The notes under the pieces were generated by a model. That model had not been told where the DNA came from and ran no database searches. It worked only from the letters and a program-made list of their open reading frames with translations. From Mycobacterium sp. 1245805.9 (lineage in GTDB: Bacteria; Actinomycetota; Actinomycetes; Mycobacteriales; Mycobacteriaceae), in contig NZ_LZKR01000128.1 in the NCBI RefSeq assembly GCF_001672915.1, positions 1 through 48,698 on the forward strand: a stretch of DNA of 48,698 bases. Direction: 5' to 3'. Position 1 is the stretch's first letter, and each line of letters opens with the position of its first letter. A program made the translations under genes and the position numbers. Shown one piece after another: positions 16,304 to 25,936 of this stretch.

Positions 16304-16923
16304 CGGCGACCCTGATGACCATGGCGCACGCCGAGCGCGCCGACCTCGCCGACTTCCTGGCCACCCTCGCGCCACAGGACTGGGAGACGCCCAGCCTGTG
16401 CACCAAGTGGACCGTCAAAGACGTTGTCGCGCATGTGATCAGCTACGAGGAGCTGGGCGTCGGCGGGCTGCTGAAGCGGTTCGCTAAGGGCTGGGTGGTG
16501 CGGACCAACCAGGTGGGCGTCGACGAGTTCTCCTCGCTGCGGCCAGAGCAACTCCTCGAGTTCCTCCGCAGCCATCTCGAACCACGCGGTTTGACAGCGG
16601 GTTTCGGCGGAATGATCGCGCTCGTCGACGGCACCATCCACCACCAGGACATCCGCCGCTCGCTCGGCCGGCCACGCATCGTCCCCGCCGACCGGCTGCA
16701 GCGGGTCCTCGGCCTGGTGCCCGGCAACCCCCGCCTCGGGGCGGGACGCCGGATCCGGGGGCTGCGGCTGCGCGCCACCGACGTGGACTGGACACACGGC
16801 ACCGGACCCGAGGTCAGCGGGCCGGGCGAAGCGCTGCTCATGGCGATGACCGGCCGACCCGTGGCGCTCGCGGACCTCGAGGGTCCCGGGCGGGACACCC
16901 TGGCGCGCAGGCTGGCTCGGTAG
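16300..16923 (+). CDS. Maleylpyruvate-isomerase-fold / DinB-like protein (Rv2036-like)
   Basis: 207 residues. The N-terminal four-helix-bundle metal-binding domain has the segments ADFLATLAPQDWETPSLCTKWTVKDVVAHVISYE and LVDGTIHHQDIRRSLGRPR. The histidines at DVVAHV and IHHQD are typical metal ligands of mycothiol-dependent isomerases and DinB-like proteins. The C-terminal part (RLRATDVDWTHGTGPEVSGPGEALLMAMTGR) is the usual MDMPI C-terminal domain. It may act on a mycothiol adduct or on the ligand bound by the SRPBCC protein, but no reaction is assignable. It is the last gene of the ArsR operon and converges with embR, whose stop is 6 bases away. Confidence 0.78.
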   Translation: MTATLMTMAHAERADLADFLATLAPQDWETPSLCTKWTVKDVVAHVISYEELGVGGLLKRFAKGWVVRTNQVGVDEFSSLRPEQLLEFLRSHLEPRGLTAGFGGMIALVDGTIHHQDIRRSLGRPRIVPADRLQRVLGLVPGNPRLGAGRRIRGLRLRATDVDWTHGTGPEVSGPGEALLMAMTGRPVALADLEGPGRDTLARRLAR

Positions 16924-16929
16924 CGACCG

Positions 16930-18069
16930 TCAGGCTGGGCCGACTTCGAACGTGAACTCGTGGCCGCCGATGCGGATGCGGTCGCCGTTGGCCAGGGCGG
17001 CGCTGCCGCGGATCCGCTGGCCCTGCACCTCCACCCCGTTGGTGGACCGCAGGTCGGTCATCATGAAACCCGTTCCGATGTCGGTGATGACGGCGTGGTG
17101 GCGGCTGACGTCGGTGTCGTCGAGAACGATGTCGTTGTCGGTGAAGCGCCCGATCCTGGTGGTCGCTCCCGTCAACGGGTGAATCCGCCCGGTCTGGTCG
17201 ACCAGCCGGGCAACGGCGGACTCCGCGAGCTGGATGCTGGCGGTGGTGGGCTCCTGCCGATAGGCGCCGCGCTTGTGGGTGGTCAGGTCGGCGCGCCTCA
17301 GACCCAACGGTTCCTGGCGCAGGATCCGCTCGTGCAGCGCGCTCACGGTCCGGCCGGGGTCGATCCCGAGCCCCTCGGCCAGGGCCGTCTTCAGCCGCCG
17401 GTAGGCGCCGAGCGCGTCGGACTGGCGCTCGGTGACGTAGTAGGCGGTGATCAGCTGCGCCCACAGCGGTTCGCGGTAGGGATGCTCGGCGGTGAGCGCC
17501 TCCAGTTCGCCGATGACCTCGCCGGCGCGCCCGCACGCAATCTCGGCCTCGGCGCGGGCGGTGTGGGTCGCCACGTTCTCTTCCATCAGCGCGGTGGCGA
17601 AGGCGTCGACGAAGGCGTAATCGCGCAGGTCGTCGAGCACGGGCCCGCGCCACTCGCCCAGCGCCAGCGAGAACTGTCGGCTGGCGTCCTCGAAACGTCC
17701 CGCCGCGGCGGCCTGGTTTCCGGCGAGCTTCGCGGCCATGAAGCGCCCGAGGTCGCAGTCGGCGTCGGCGACACTGAGCTGGTATCCCGGCGGGGCGCTC
17801 GCCAGCACCTGGTAGGGGTCGGCCCCTGCGTCGCGCAGCAGCCGACGCAGGTTCGACACGTGGGCCTGGATGCTGGTGCGCGCGGCGGGCACCGGATCCT
17901 CGTCCCACACCGCGTTGATCAACGAATCGACGGACACCGGCCGGTTGCGGTTGATCAGCAGCATGGCGAGCACCGCACGTTGCTTGGGCGCCCCTACCGG
18001 CACCCGCACGCCGTGGCTGGTCATCAGCAACGGTCCCAAGACGCCAAACCCGAGACCAGTGTTCGTCAT
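16930..18069 (-). CDS. embR: Transcriptional regulator EmbR (SARP-type, with FHA domain)
   Basis: 379 residues in three parts. An OmpR-type winged helix is at about 1-100 (LGPLLMTSHGVRVPVGAPKQRAVLAMLL). A bacterial transcriptional activation (BTAD) helical domain is at about 105-255 (CDLGRFMAAKLAGNQ, HPYREPLWAQLITAYY, LGIDPGRT). An FHA domain is at about 285-375 (TRIGRFTDNDIVL, SRHHAVI, RSTNGVEVQ). In M. tuberculosis EmbR is phosphorylated by PknH and activates embCAB. Here it is divergent from embA across 141 bases, a placement I recall from M. avium. An AGGAGG lies 11 bases before the ATG. Next to its likely target it probably controls embAB locally. Confidence 0.93.
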   Translation of the reverse strand: MTNTGLGFGVLGPLLMTSHGVRVPVGAPKQRAVLAMLLINRNRPVSVDSLINAVWDEDPVPAARTSIQAHVSNLRRLLRDAGADPYQVLASAPPGYQLSVADADCDLGRFMAAKLAGNQAAAAGRFEDASRQFSLALGEWRGPVLDDLRDYAFVDAFATALMEENVATHTARAEAEIACGRAGEVIGELEALTAEHPYREPLWAQLITAYYVTERQSDALGAYRRLKTALAEGLGIDPGRTVSALHERILRQEPLGLRRADLTTHKRGAYRQEPTTASIQLAESAVARLVDQTGRIHPLTGATTRIGRFTDNDIVLDDTDVSRHHAVITDIGTGFMMTDLRSTNGVEVQGQRIRGSAALANGDRIRIGGHEFTFEVGPA

Positions 18070-18210
18070 CGCGTTGCCAGCCTCCTGGGTTATCGGGGCC
18101 GTTCTTGAAACGAGAGTCTATTTCGCAGCCCGGGCGCGGCAAATTAGCGCGCCGTCAAGGCGGCCCTGCGTCCGAAACGCACAAAGCCCCGTCCCCTACG
18201 ATCGAGCCTC
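18070..18210. promoter_or_regulatory. embR-embA divergent promoter region
   Basis: 141 non-coding bases between the embR ATG (18069) and embA GTG (18211). On the plus strand TACGAT (18197-18202) is a TANNNT -10 box 8 bases from the embA GTG, suggesting a leaderless embA mRNA. The AT-richer block near 18105-18150 is a candidate binding zone for EmbR; I could not pick out a defined EmbR site. Confidence 0.5.
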
Positions 18211-21200
18211 GTGCCCCCCGACCGTAATGAGCGATCGCTGCGCGTCCCGCGGCAGATCGCCGTGGTCGCGGGTCTGGCGGGTCTGCTGCTGTGCCTGGTC
18301 GTTCCGCTGCTGCCGGTGCGCCAGACGACGGCGACGGTGCTGTGGCCCCAGGGCGTGTCCGACGGGCACGTCACCCAGATCACCGCCCCGTTGGTCTCGG
18401 GGGCGCCGCGGGCGCTGGACATCTCGATCCCGTGCGCGGCGATCGCCACGCTGCCGCCCACCGGCGGATTGGTGGTCTCGACGCTGCCGGTCGGCGGCGT
18501 GGACACCGGCAAGAACGGGCTATTCGTGCGCGCCGACAAGGACATCGTCGTCGTCGCGTTCCGCGACACCGTGGCCGCGGTGGCCAAGCGCGCGGTCGTC
18601 GCGGCCGGCGCCTGCAGCGTCCTGCACCTGTGGGCCGATGCGGGCGCGGCGGGAGCCGACTTCGTCGGCATCCCCGGTGCCTCGGGGACGCTGCCGTCGG
18701 AGAAGAAGCCCCAGGTCGGCGGCATCTTCACCGACCTGAAGGTGCCGCCGCAGCCCGGACTGTCGGCCCGCGTCGACGTCGACACCCGGTTCATCACGGC
18801 GCCCACCGCGCTGAAGACGCTCGCGATGGCCGTGGGGACCCTGGCGGTGCTGACCGCCATCGCCGCGATGGCGGTGCTGGATCGGCGTGGCCGGCTGGCC
18901 CGGTATCGCCCCCGGTTCCATTGGGCCCGCGTCGGGGCCGCGGCCTGGCTCGCCGACGTCGGCGTGATCGGAACGCTGCTGGTCTGGCACGTCATCGGCG
19001 CGACGTCGTCGGACGACGGCTACAACCTGACCATCGCCCGGGTCGCCCCGAAGGCCGGGTACGTCGCCAACTACTACCGCTACTTCGGGACGACGGACGC
19101 GCCGTTCGACTGGTATCTCGCGGTGCTGGCCAAGCTGGCGGCGGTCAGCACCGCCGGTGTGTGGATGCGGCTGCCGGCCACGCTCGCCGGGATCGCCTGC
19201 TGGCTGATCATCGGCCACTGGGTGCTGCGGCGGCTGGGGCCCGGCCGCGGCGGCCCGGCGGGCAACCGGGTGGCGGTGTTGACGGCGGGCGCGGTCTTCC
19301 TGGCCGCCTGGCTGCCGTTCAACAACGGCCTGCGACCGGAGCCGATCATCGCACTGGGCGTGATCGTGACCTGGGTGCTGGTGGAACGCGCGATCGCGCT
19401 GGGCCGGCTGGCCCCGGCGGCGGTCGCGATCATCGTCGCGATGCTGACCGCGACGCTGGCGCCGCAGGGGCTGATCGCCGTCGCCGCGCTGCTGACCGGG
19501 GCCCGCGCCATCGCCCAGACCATCCGGCGCCGCCGGCCGACCGACGGGCTGCTGGCCCCGCTGCTGGTGTTGGCGGCGTCGCTGTCATTGATCACCGTGG
19601 TGGTGTTCCGCAGCCAGACGCTGGCAACGGTGGCGGAGTCCTGGCGCATCAAATACAAGGTCGGCCCGACGATCGCCTGGTACCAGGACTGGCTGCGCTA
19701 CTACTTCCTCACCGTGGAGTCCAACCCCGACGGGTCGATGGCGCGGCGCTTCGCCGTGCTGGTGCTGCTGCTGTGCCTGTTCGTCATGCTGGTGGTGCTG
19801 CTGCGCCGCGGCCGGGTGCAGGGTGTGGCCAGCGGACCGGCGTGGCGGCTGATCGGCACCACCGCGGTCGGCCTGTTGCTCTTGACGTTCACGCCGACGA
19901 AGTGGGCCGTGCAGTTCGGCGCGTTCGCCGGGCTGGCCGCCCCACTGGGTGCGCTGACCGCGTTCGCGTTCGCCCGCATCGGCCTTCACAACCGCCGCAA
20001 CCTGACGCTGTATGTGACGGCGCTGCTGTTCGTGCTGGCGGTGGCCACCTCGGGGATCAACGGCTGGTTCTACGTCGGCAACTACGGGGTGCCGTGGTGG
20101 GACATCCAGCCCGTGATCGCCAGCCACCCGGTGACGTCGATGTTCCTGACGTTGTCGATCCTGACCGGGCTGTTGGGCGCCTGGCAGCATTTCCGGATGG
20201 ACTACGCCGGGCACACCGAGGTCAAGGACAGCCGGCGCAACCGCGTGCTGGCCTCCACGCCGCTGCTGGTGGTGGCCACGATCATGGTGCTCGGCGAGGT
20301 CGGCTCGCTGGCCAAGGGGGCGGTGGTCCGCTACCCGCTCTACACCACCGGCAAGGCCAACCTGGCCGCGATCACCTCGGGGCTGTCGAAGACCAGCTGC
20401 GCCCTGGCCGACGACGTGTTGGCCGAGCCCGATCCCAATGCCGGTCTGCTGCAACCGGTTCCGGGGCAGACGTTCGGACCCGACGGACCGCTCGGCGGCC
20501 TGCACCCGGTCGGCTTCAAACCCGAGGGGGTGGGCGAGGACCTGAGGTCGAACCCCGTCGTCACCAAACCGGGCGTGGTGAATTCCGACGCCTCACCCAA
20601 CAAGCCCAACGCCGCCATGAGTGACTCCGCGGGCACGGCCGGCGGGAAGGGCCCGGCCGGAATCAACGGTTCGCACGCGGCGCTGCCGTTCGGCCTGGAC
20701 CCGGCCCGCACACCGGTGATGGGCAGCTACGGCGAGAACTCACTGGCCGCCACCGCCACGTCGTCCTGGTACCAACTGCCGCCGCGTACACCGGACCGGC
20801 CGCTGGTAGTGGTCTCGGCCGCGGGCGCCATCTGGTCGTACAAGGAGGACGGCACCTTTACCTACGGGCAGTCACTGAAACTGCAGTGGGGTGTCGTCCG
20901 CCCCGACGGCACCACCCAGCCGCTCGGCGAGGTGCAGCCGATCGACATCGGTCCGGAGCCGGCGTGGCGCAACCTGAGGTTCCCGCTGGCCTGGGCGCCG
21001 CCGGAGGCTAACGTGGCACGCATCGTCGCCTACGACCCCAATCTGAGTTCCGAGCAGTGGTTCTCGTTCACGCCGCCGCGCGTGCCGGTGCTGCAGACGC
21101 TGCAGCAGCTGATCGGGTCGCAGGCCCCGGTGCTGATGGACATCGCGACCGCCGCCAACTTCCCCTGCCAGCGGCCGTTCTCCGAACACCTTGGCGTGGC

Positions 21201-21486
21201 CGAACTTCCGCAGTACCGCATCCTGCCCGATCACAAACAGACGGCGTCGTCGTCCAACGGGTGGGAGGCCAGCGAGACCGGCGGCCCGTTCTTGATCACC
21301 CAGGCGATGCTGCGCACCTCGACGATCTCGACCTACCTGCGCGGCGACTGGTACCGCGACTGGGGATCGGTCGAGCAGTATCACGCGCTGGTGCCGCCCG
21401 ATCAGGCGCCGGTCGCCGTCGTCGAACAGGGCGTGACCACCGTTCGCGGCTGGAGCCGCCCGGGTCCCGTTAGGGCGCTGCCATGA
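18211..21486 (+). CDS. embA: Arabinosyltransferase EmbA (Rv3794 homologue)
   Basis: 1091 residues, GT53 family, with the same architecture as EmbC and EmbB: an N-terminal membrane helix, an extracytoplasmic jelly-roll domain, a helix bundle with [21 protein letters not shown], and a C-terminal carbohydrate-binding domain. With EmbB it forms the heterodimer that adds alpha-1,3 branches to arabinogalactan, using decaprenyl-phosphoryl-arabinose in the periplasm. The GTG start gives [15 protein letters not shown], matching the M. tuberculosis N-terminus (about 1094 residues). The TACGAT box 8 bases upstream supports it. The stop overlaps the embB start (ATGA), so the partner subunits are translationally coupled. 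Confidence 0.97.
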   Translation: MPPDRNERSLRVPRQIAVVAGLAGLLLCLVVPLLPVRQTTATVLWPQGVSDGHVTQITAPLVSGAPRALDISIPCAAIATLPPTGGLVVSTLPVGGVDTGKNGLFVRADKDIVVVAFRDTVAAVAKRAVVAAGACSVLHLWADAGAAGADFVGIPGASGTLPSEKKPQVGGIFTDLKVPPQPGLSARVDVDTRFITAPTALKTLAMAVGTLAVLTAIAAMAVLDRRGRLARYRPRFHWARVGAAAWLADVGVIGTLLVWHVIGATSSDDGYNLTIARVAPKAGYVANYYRYFGTTDAPFDWYLAVLAKLAAVSTAGVWMRLPATLAGIACWLIIGHWVLRRLGPGRGGPAGNRVAVLTAGAVFLAAWLPFNNGLRPEPIIALGVIVTWVLVERAIALGRLAPAAVAIIVAMLTATLAPQGLIAVAALLTGARAIAQTIRRRRPTDGLLAPLLVLAASLSLITVVVFRSQTLATVAESWRIKYKVGPTIAWYQDWLRYYFLTVESNPDGSMARRFAVLVLLLCLFVMLVVLLRRGRVQGVASGPAWRLIGTTAVGLLLLTFTPTKWAVQFGAFAGLAAPLGALTAFAFARIGLHNRRNLTLYVTALLFVLAVATSGINGWFYVGNYGVPWWDIQPVIASHPVTSMFLTLSILTGLLGAWQHFRMDYAGHTEVKDSRRNRVLASTPLLVVATIMVLGEVGSLAKGAVVRYPLYTTGKANLAAITSGLSKTSCALADDVLAEPDPNAGLLQPVPGQTFGPDGPLGGLHPVGFKPEGVGEDLRSNPVVTKPGVVNSDASPNKPNAAMSDSAGTAGGKGPAGINGSHAALPFGLDPARTPVMGSYGENSLAATATSSWYQLPPRTPDRPLVVVSAAGAIWSYKEDGTFTYGQSLKLQWGVVRPDGTTQPLGEVQPIDIGPEPAWRNLRFPLAWAPPEANVARIVAYDPNLSSEQWFSFTPPRVPVLQTLQQLIGSQAPVLMDIATAANFPCQRPFSEHLGVAELPQYRILPDHKQTASSSNGWEASETGGPFLITQAMLRTSTISTYLRGDWYRDWGSVEQYHALVPPDQAPVAVVEQGVTTVRGWSRPGPVRALP

Positions 21487-24400
21487 GCGTCACCGACCAC
21501 GAACGCCCGGTGGCCACCTCGCCGTCGGACGCGGTGCGCGACGTGCGGGTGACCCGCTGGGTCGCGACGATCGCGGGCCTGATCGGTTTCGTGCTGTCCG
21601 TCGCCACGCCGCTGCTGCCCGTCGTGCAGACCACCGCGATGCTGAACTGGCCGCAAAACGGCCAGTTGAACAACGTTACGGCGCCGCTGATTTCGCTGAC
21701 GCCGGTCGACGTGTCGGTGACCGTGCCGTGCTCGGTGGTGCGCGACTTGCCGCCCGAGGGCGGGGTGGTGCTGAGCACCGCGCCCAAGAAGGGCAAGGAC
21801 GCCGCGCTCAACGCGCTGTTCGTCGTCGCCAGCAGCCAGCGCGTCGACGTCACCGACCGCAACGTGGTCATCGCCAGCGTGCCTCGAGAGCAGGCCGCCT
21901 CGCCGCAATGTCAACGCATCGAGATCACGTCCACGCTCGCCGGCACCTTCGCCACCTTCGTCGGGTTAAACGATCCGGCGGGCAAGCCGGTGCGCGGTGG
22001 CTTCCCCGATCCCAACCTGCGCCCGCAGATCGTCGGGGTGTTCACGGATCTGACCGGTCCGGCGCCGCCCGGCCTGCGGTTTGCGGCGACCATCGACACC
22101 CGGTTCTCCACCACGCCAACGACTTTGAAGCTCGTCGCGATGGTGCTGGCGATCGCGTCCACCGTCGTCGCGCTGATCGCGCTGTGGCGCCTGGACCAGT
22201 TGGATGGCCGGCGCATGCACCGGTTGATCCCGACGCGCTGGCGCAAGTTCACCCTCGTCGACGCCACGGTGATCTTCGCCTTCCTGCTGTGGCACCTGAT
22301 CGGCGCCAACTCCTCCGACGACGGCTACATCCTCGGCATGGCCCGCGTCGCCGACCACGCCGGCTACATGTCCAACTACTTCCGCTGGTTCGGCAGCCCG
22401 GAGGACCCGTTCGGCTGGTACTACAACCTGCTGGCGCTGATGACCCACGTGAGCGACGCCAGCCTGTGGATGCGACTGCCCGACCTGGTCGCCGGGCTGG
22501 TCTGCTGGCTGCTGCTGTCGCGTGAGGTGCTGCCGCGGCTGGGGCCGGCGGTGACGTCGAGCACCGCCGCCAACTGGGCGGCCGGCATGGTCCTGCTGAC
22601 CGGGTGGATGCCGTTCAACAACGGCCTGCGTCCCGAGCCGATCATCGCGCTGGGTTCGCTGATCACCTACGTGCTGATCGAGCGCTCGATGTGCGCCTCC
22701 CGGCTCACGCCGGCGGCGTTGGCGGTCATCACCGCCGCGTTCACGCTCGGCGTCCAGCCCACCGGCCTGATCGCGGTGGCCGCCCTGGTCGCCGGTGGCC
22801 GGCCGATCCTGCGAATTCTGGTAAAGCGCCATCGCCTGGTCGGTACCTGGCCGCTGGTGGCCCCGATGCTGGCGGCCGGCACCGTGATCCTCACCGTGGT
22901 GTTCGCCGACCAGACGCTGTCAACGGTGTTGGAGGCCACCAGGATTCGCACCGCGATCGGCCCCAGCCAGGCCTGGTACACCGAGAACCTGCGCTACTAC
23001 TACCTGATCCTGCCGACCGTCGACGGTTCGCTGTCGCGCCGATTCGGCTTCCTGATCAGCGCGCTGTGCCTGTTCACCGCCGTGTTCATCATGTTGCGGC
23101 GCAAGCGAATCCCCGGGGTGGCCCGCGGCCCGGCGTGGCGACTGATGGGCGTCATCTTCGCCACCATGTTCTTCCTGATGTTCACGCCCACCAAGTGGGT
23201 GCACCACTTCGGGCTGTTCGCCGCGGTGGGCGCGGCGCTTGCCGCGCTGACCACGGTGCTGGTCTCGCCCAAGGTGCTGCGCTGGTCGCGCAACCGGATG
23301 ACGTTCGCGGCCGCGGTGCTGTTCCTGCTGGCGCTGTGCTTCGCCACCACCAACGGCTGGTGGTACGTCTCCAGCTACGGCGTCCCGTTCAACAACGTCA
23401 TGCCGAGGTTCGCCGGAATCAGCGTCAGCACAGTGTTTTTCGTCCTGTTCGCGATCACGGCGGTCTGGGCCTTCTGGCTGCATTTCGCGTCGCGGGAACA
23501 CGGCGAGGGCCGGCTGGCGCGGGCGGTGACGGCCGCTCCGGTGCCGATCGCGGCCGGATTCATGGTGCTGGTGTTCATCGCCTCGATGGTCGCCGGAATC
23601 GTGCGTCAGTACCCCACCTACTCCAACGGCTGGGACAACCTGCGCGAGTTCGCCGGCGGCTGCGCGCTGGCCGACGACGTGCTCGTCGAGCCGGACAGCA
23701 ACGCCGGCTTCATGGCGCCGCTCCCGGGCGATTACGGCCCGCTCGGCCCGCTCGGCGGCGTCAACCCAACGGGGTTCTCCCCCAACGGTGTACCCGACCA
23801 CACCGTGGCCGAGGCGCTTCAGGAGACGTCGGTGCCGCAGCCCGGCACCGATTACGACTGGTACGCCTACGACTGGCGCGCGCCGACCAAGCTGAAGGCG
23901 CCGGGCATCAACGGGTCCCTGGTTCCGTTGCCGTACGGCCTTGACCCCGACCGGGTTCCGCTGGCCGGCAGCTACACCACCGGCGCCCAGCAACAGAGCC
24001 GGCTCACCTCGGCGTGGTATCAGCTGCCCAAGCCCGACGACGGCCATCCCCTGCTGGTGGTGACCGCCGCCGGGACCATCGCAGGCAACAGCGTGTTGCA
24101 CGGGCACACCAGCGGGCAGACCGTGGTGCTCGAATACGGCCGACGCGGCCCCGGCGGTGAGATCGTGCCGTCCGGGCGGCTGGTCCCCTACGACCTGAAC
24201 GGCGAGCAGCCCAAGGCGTGGCGCAACCTGCGCTTCGCCCGGGACAAGATGGCCGCGGACGCGGTTGCCGTTCGGGTCGTGGCCGAGGACCTTTCGCTGA
24301 CGCCGGACGACTGGATCGCGGTGACCCCGCCGCGGGTGCCGGAACTGCGGTCCCTGCAGGAGTACGTCGGCTCGTCGCAGCCGGTGTTGATGGACTGGGC

Positions 24401-24731
24401 GGTGGGCCTGGCGTTCCCCTGCCAGCATCCGATGCTGCACGCCGACGGCGTCACCGAGATCCCGAAGTTCCGCATCACGCCGGACTACAACGCCAAGAAG
24501 CAGGACACCGACACCTGGGAGGACGGCGTCAACGGCGGCCTGCTGGGCATCACGGACCTGCTGCTGCGGGCACACGTGATGTCCACCTACCTGTCCCGGG
24601 ACTGGGGCCGCGACTGGGGGTCGCTGCGCAAGTTCGACACCATCGCCGACGCACATCCCGCGCAACTGGACCTGGGCACCGCGACCCGCAGCGGGTTGTG
24701 GTCGCCCGGACCGATCCGAATCAAGCCGTAA
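21483..24731 (+). CDS. embB: Arabinosyltransferase EmbB (Rv3795 homologue, ethambutol target)
   Basis: 1082 residues, GT53. The catalytic Asp pair is D279-D280 in [20 protein letters not shown], corresponding to D299-D300 of M. tuberculosis. Met286 corresponds to Met306, the main ethambutol-resistance position, and Ile283-Leu284 correspond to 303-304. All show the wild-type, susceptible-type residues rather than the Gln/Met pair known from intrinsically resistant rapid growers. The N-terminus is about 20 residues shorter than in M. tuberculosis. It partners with EmbA in arabinogalactan branching. It is the last gene of the embAB unit; an AT-rich stretch with a stem-loop follows. Confidence 0.97.
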   Translation: MSVTDHERPVATSPSDAVRDVRVTRWVATIAGLIGFVLSVATPLLPVVQTTAMLNWPQNGQLNNVTAPLISLTPVDVSVTVPCSVVRDLPPEGGVVLSTAPKKGKDAALNALFVVASSQRVDVTDRNVVIASVPREQAASPQCQRIEITSTLAGTFATFVGLNDPAGKPVRGGFPDPNLRPQIVGVFTDLTGPAPPGLRFAATIDTRFSTTPTTLKLVAMVLAIASTVVALIALWRLDQLDGRRMHRLIPTRWRKFTLVDATVIFAFLLWHLIGANSSDDGYILGMARVADHAGYMSNYFRWFGSPEDPFGWYYNLLALMTHVSDASLWMRLPDLVAGLVCWLLLSREVLPRLGPAVTSSTAANWAAGMVLLTGWMPFNNGLRPEPIIALGSLITYVLIERSMCASRLTPAALAVITAAFTLGVQPTGLIAVAALVAGGRPILRILVKRHRLVGTWPLVAPMLAAGTVILTVVFADQTLSTVLEATRIRTAIGPSQAWYTENLRYYYLILPTVDGSLSRRFGFLISALCLFTAVFIMLRRKRIPGVARGPAWRLMGVIFATMFFLMFTPTKWVHHFGLFAAVGAALAALTTVLVSPKVLRWSRNRMTFAAAVLFLLALCFATTNGWWYVSSYGVPFNNVMPRFAGISVSTVFFVLFAITAVWAFWLHFASREHGEGRLARAVTAAPVPIAAGFMVLVFIASMVAGIVRQYPTYSNGWDNLREFAGGCALADDVLVEPDSNAGFMAPLPGDYGPLGPLGGVNPTGFSPNGVPDHTVAEALQETSVPQPGTDYDWYAYDWRAPTKLKAPGINGSLVPLPYGLDPDRVPLAGSYTTGAQQQSRLTSAWYQLPKPDDGHPLLVVTAAGTIAGNSVLHGHTSGQTVVLEYGRRGPGGEIVPSGRLVPYDLNGEQPKAWRNLRFARDKMAADAVAVRVVAEDLSLTPDDWIAVTPPRVPELRSLQEYVGSSQPVLMDWAVGLAFPCQHPMLHADGVTEIPKFRITPDYNAKKQDTDTWEDGVNGGLLGITDLLLRAHVMSTYLSRDWGRDWGSLRKFDTIADAHPAQLDLGTATRSGLWSPGPIRIKP

Positions 24732-24895
24732 TTCAACGGTTTTTACACTCGCTCGCCATTAATTTGTCATTAGTCGAATAACGCGCGGAATTTACGTTCG
24801 AGTAATTCCGCAGCAAATGTTTAATTTTGCGCAACGCGGGTCAATAACTACCTCCCCTGTGAGGTAACTAACAGAAACGTTAAAAAGGTGACCCG
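24732..24895. other. AT-rich intergenic stretch after embB
   Basis: 164 bases, visibly richer in A and T than the surrounding sequence. It contains a stem-loop (24785-24811), the short palindrome TTGCGCAA (24827-24834), and a second inverted repeat TACCTC/GAGGTA (24849-24854 and 24861-24866) near the downstream start. The last bases AAAAAGG (24881-24887) provide a ribosome-binding site for the secreted protein at 24896. The compositional break suggests a recombination boundary or a promoter region. Confidence 0.5.
24785..24811 (+). terminator. Stem-loop after embB, candidate terminator
   Basis: GCGGAATT (24785-24792) and AATTCCGC (24804-24811) are exact complements around an 11-base loop, starting 54 bases after the embB stop. 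No clean T-run follows directly, but the next bases are AT-rich (GTTTAATTTT). It is a possible intrinsic terminator of the embAB mRNA, or else an mRNA-stabilising 3' structure. Confidence 0.4.
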
Positions 24896-25402
24896 ATGCA
24901 CACACTGACACGCCTAGGGACATGTACCGCGGCGATTGCCGTCGCGATCTCACCGGCGGCGACGTTAGCAATCGCCACCGCGACTGCCGAGGCCGGAACC
25001 CGGGTTGCCCTGGATAGCGACGACCGGCGTTGCGATTTCAGCCTGGTGAGGACGACGCCGACGGTGCCCCGGGCGATACTTGGTGACGGGTCCGCCGTCA
25101 TCAGCACCTCGGGGTCAAGGGCCGTCGCACAGGTGCACGTGACGGTTCCCAACGAGCCGGGCACCCATTTCGACGTCGGCCTGATTCAGGAGCCCCGCCC
25201 GTCGTCGGCCACGTGCGGCCCCGGTGACCCGGGCACCGCGTTCAGCGGAATGGACACCGACGCGGCGGGCAACGCAACGGTCACTGTTGCGGACAGCATT
25301 CGGCCGGGCACGACGGGCGTCTGGGTGATTGTCGAGCGGGCAAACCCGAACTCGCAAAACCCCGCCGAGTTCTATACGTCAGAATTCCTGGTTCCGGTAT
25401 AA
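24896..25402 (+). CDS. Secreted protein of unknown function
   Basis: 168 residues. A Sec-type signal peptide (MHTLTRLGTCTAAIAVAISPAATLAIATATAEA) is followed by a mature part of about 135 residues that looks all-beta. It has two cysteines (RRCDFS and SATCGPGD) that could form a disulfide. The middle contains repeated strand-like segments (AVAQVHVTVPNEPG, GNATVTVADSIRPG, GVWVIVERANPN), which suggests an immunoglobulin-like sandwich. AAAAAGG lies 8 bases ahead of the ATG. I do not recognise the family. M. tuberculosis has the unrelated Rv3796 after embB. Confidence 0.65.
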   Translation: MHTLTRLGTCTAAIAVAISPAATLAIATATAEAGTRVALDSDDRRCDFSLVRTTPTVPRAILGDGSAVISTSGSRAVAQVHVTVPNEPGTHFDVGLIQEPRPSSATCGPGDPGTAFSGMDTDAAGNATVTVADSIRPGTTGVWVIVERANPNSQNPAEFYTSEFLVPV

Positions 25403-25405
25403 GCC

Positions 25406-25609
25406 TTATCGGCCGCGCTGTTGTTCGGCCGCGCTGACGACGAGCGCGTCGGAGCCGGGGAACACCGTGGCCACGTGGCCGCTGTTCCAGCGCACCACGT
25501 ACGGCGGTGCGCCGTCGGCGCCGCGCACCTCGGTGATTTCGCCGCGCTGATCCGCCAATTCGGTCGTGGTGCCCTTGATCACGAGCCAGTCACCTACAAC
25601 GGCTTTCAT
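25406..25609 (-). CDS. DUF1918 small protein (Rv0569/Rv2302-like)
   Basis: 67 residues from the ATG at 25609: MKAVVGDWLVIKGTTTELADQRGEITEVRG ... PYVVRWNSGHVATVFPGSDALVV. This is the small SH3-like beta-barrel of DUF1918, to which the DosR-regulated Rv0569 belongs. GGAGG lies 6 bases ahead of this ATG; a second ATG directly before it (25612) has spacing of only 3. The molecular function is unknown. It converges with the secreted protein gene. The region upstream of its start carries two DosR-box-like sites (25689-25730), in line with the hypoxia regulation known for Rv0569. Confidence 0.78.
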   Translation of the reverse strand: MKAVVGDWLVIKGTTTELADQRGEITEVRGADGAPPYVVRWNSGHVATVFPGSDALVVSAAEQQRGR

Positions 25610-25688
25610 CATCGACCTCCCTGATCGCTGACCGAGTAGTCCGATGGTGCCGATCATGCGCCGCGGTCGGCCTTCAGGGAAGGGGCCC

Positions 25689-25730
25689 CGGGGGACGAAT
25701 GCCCCGGACGGACGGGACTTCGGTCCCTAT
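25689..25730. promoter_or_regulatory. Pair of DosR-box-like sites between divergent genes
   Basis: GGGACTTCGGTCCC (25714-25727) has the GGGAC-N4-GTCCC core of the DosR dormancy box. GGGACGAATGCCCC (25692-25705) has the same core with one mismatch. Their centres are 22 bases apart, two helical turns, as is common for tandem DosR sites. They lie about 80-120 bases from the DUF1918 start and about 55-90 bases from the 25784 start. Flanking positions match the full 20-base consensus only partly. Confidence 0.5.
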
Positions 25731-25783
25731 CTCGGCGTTCGGCCGGATGGTCCGATACAGGAATCGGGAACGGAGGCACGGTT

Positions 25784-25936
25784 ATGGATGCTTCAACGCA
25801 GGCCCGGACGCGCCTGTTCGCCCGCGCACTGGGTCCATTCCTGGTCATCGCCGATGCCACGGCCGTCGCACGGGCGTCCGACAAGCCCGAGCCACAAGCC
25901 GCCGCGACGAACCCCGATCTTCGGCGGGCCGCGTGA
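25784..25936 (+). pseudogene. 50-residue frame, probable truncated remnant of a small membrane protein gene
   Basis: A good ribosome-binding site (GGAGG, 7 bases spacing) precedes ATG and a frame reading MDASTQARTRLFARALGPFLVIADATAVARASDKPEPQ before TGA. The first 33 residues look like the start of a small integral membrane protein family (RLFARxLGPFLVI, VARASD). The following residues are charged, and no second half with membrane helices is present. The stop overlaps the GTG of the GarA-like gene (GTGA at 25933-25936), so it may now serve as a coupled leader peptide. It could alternatively be a genuine short protein. Confidence 0.5.
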
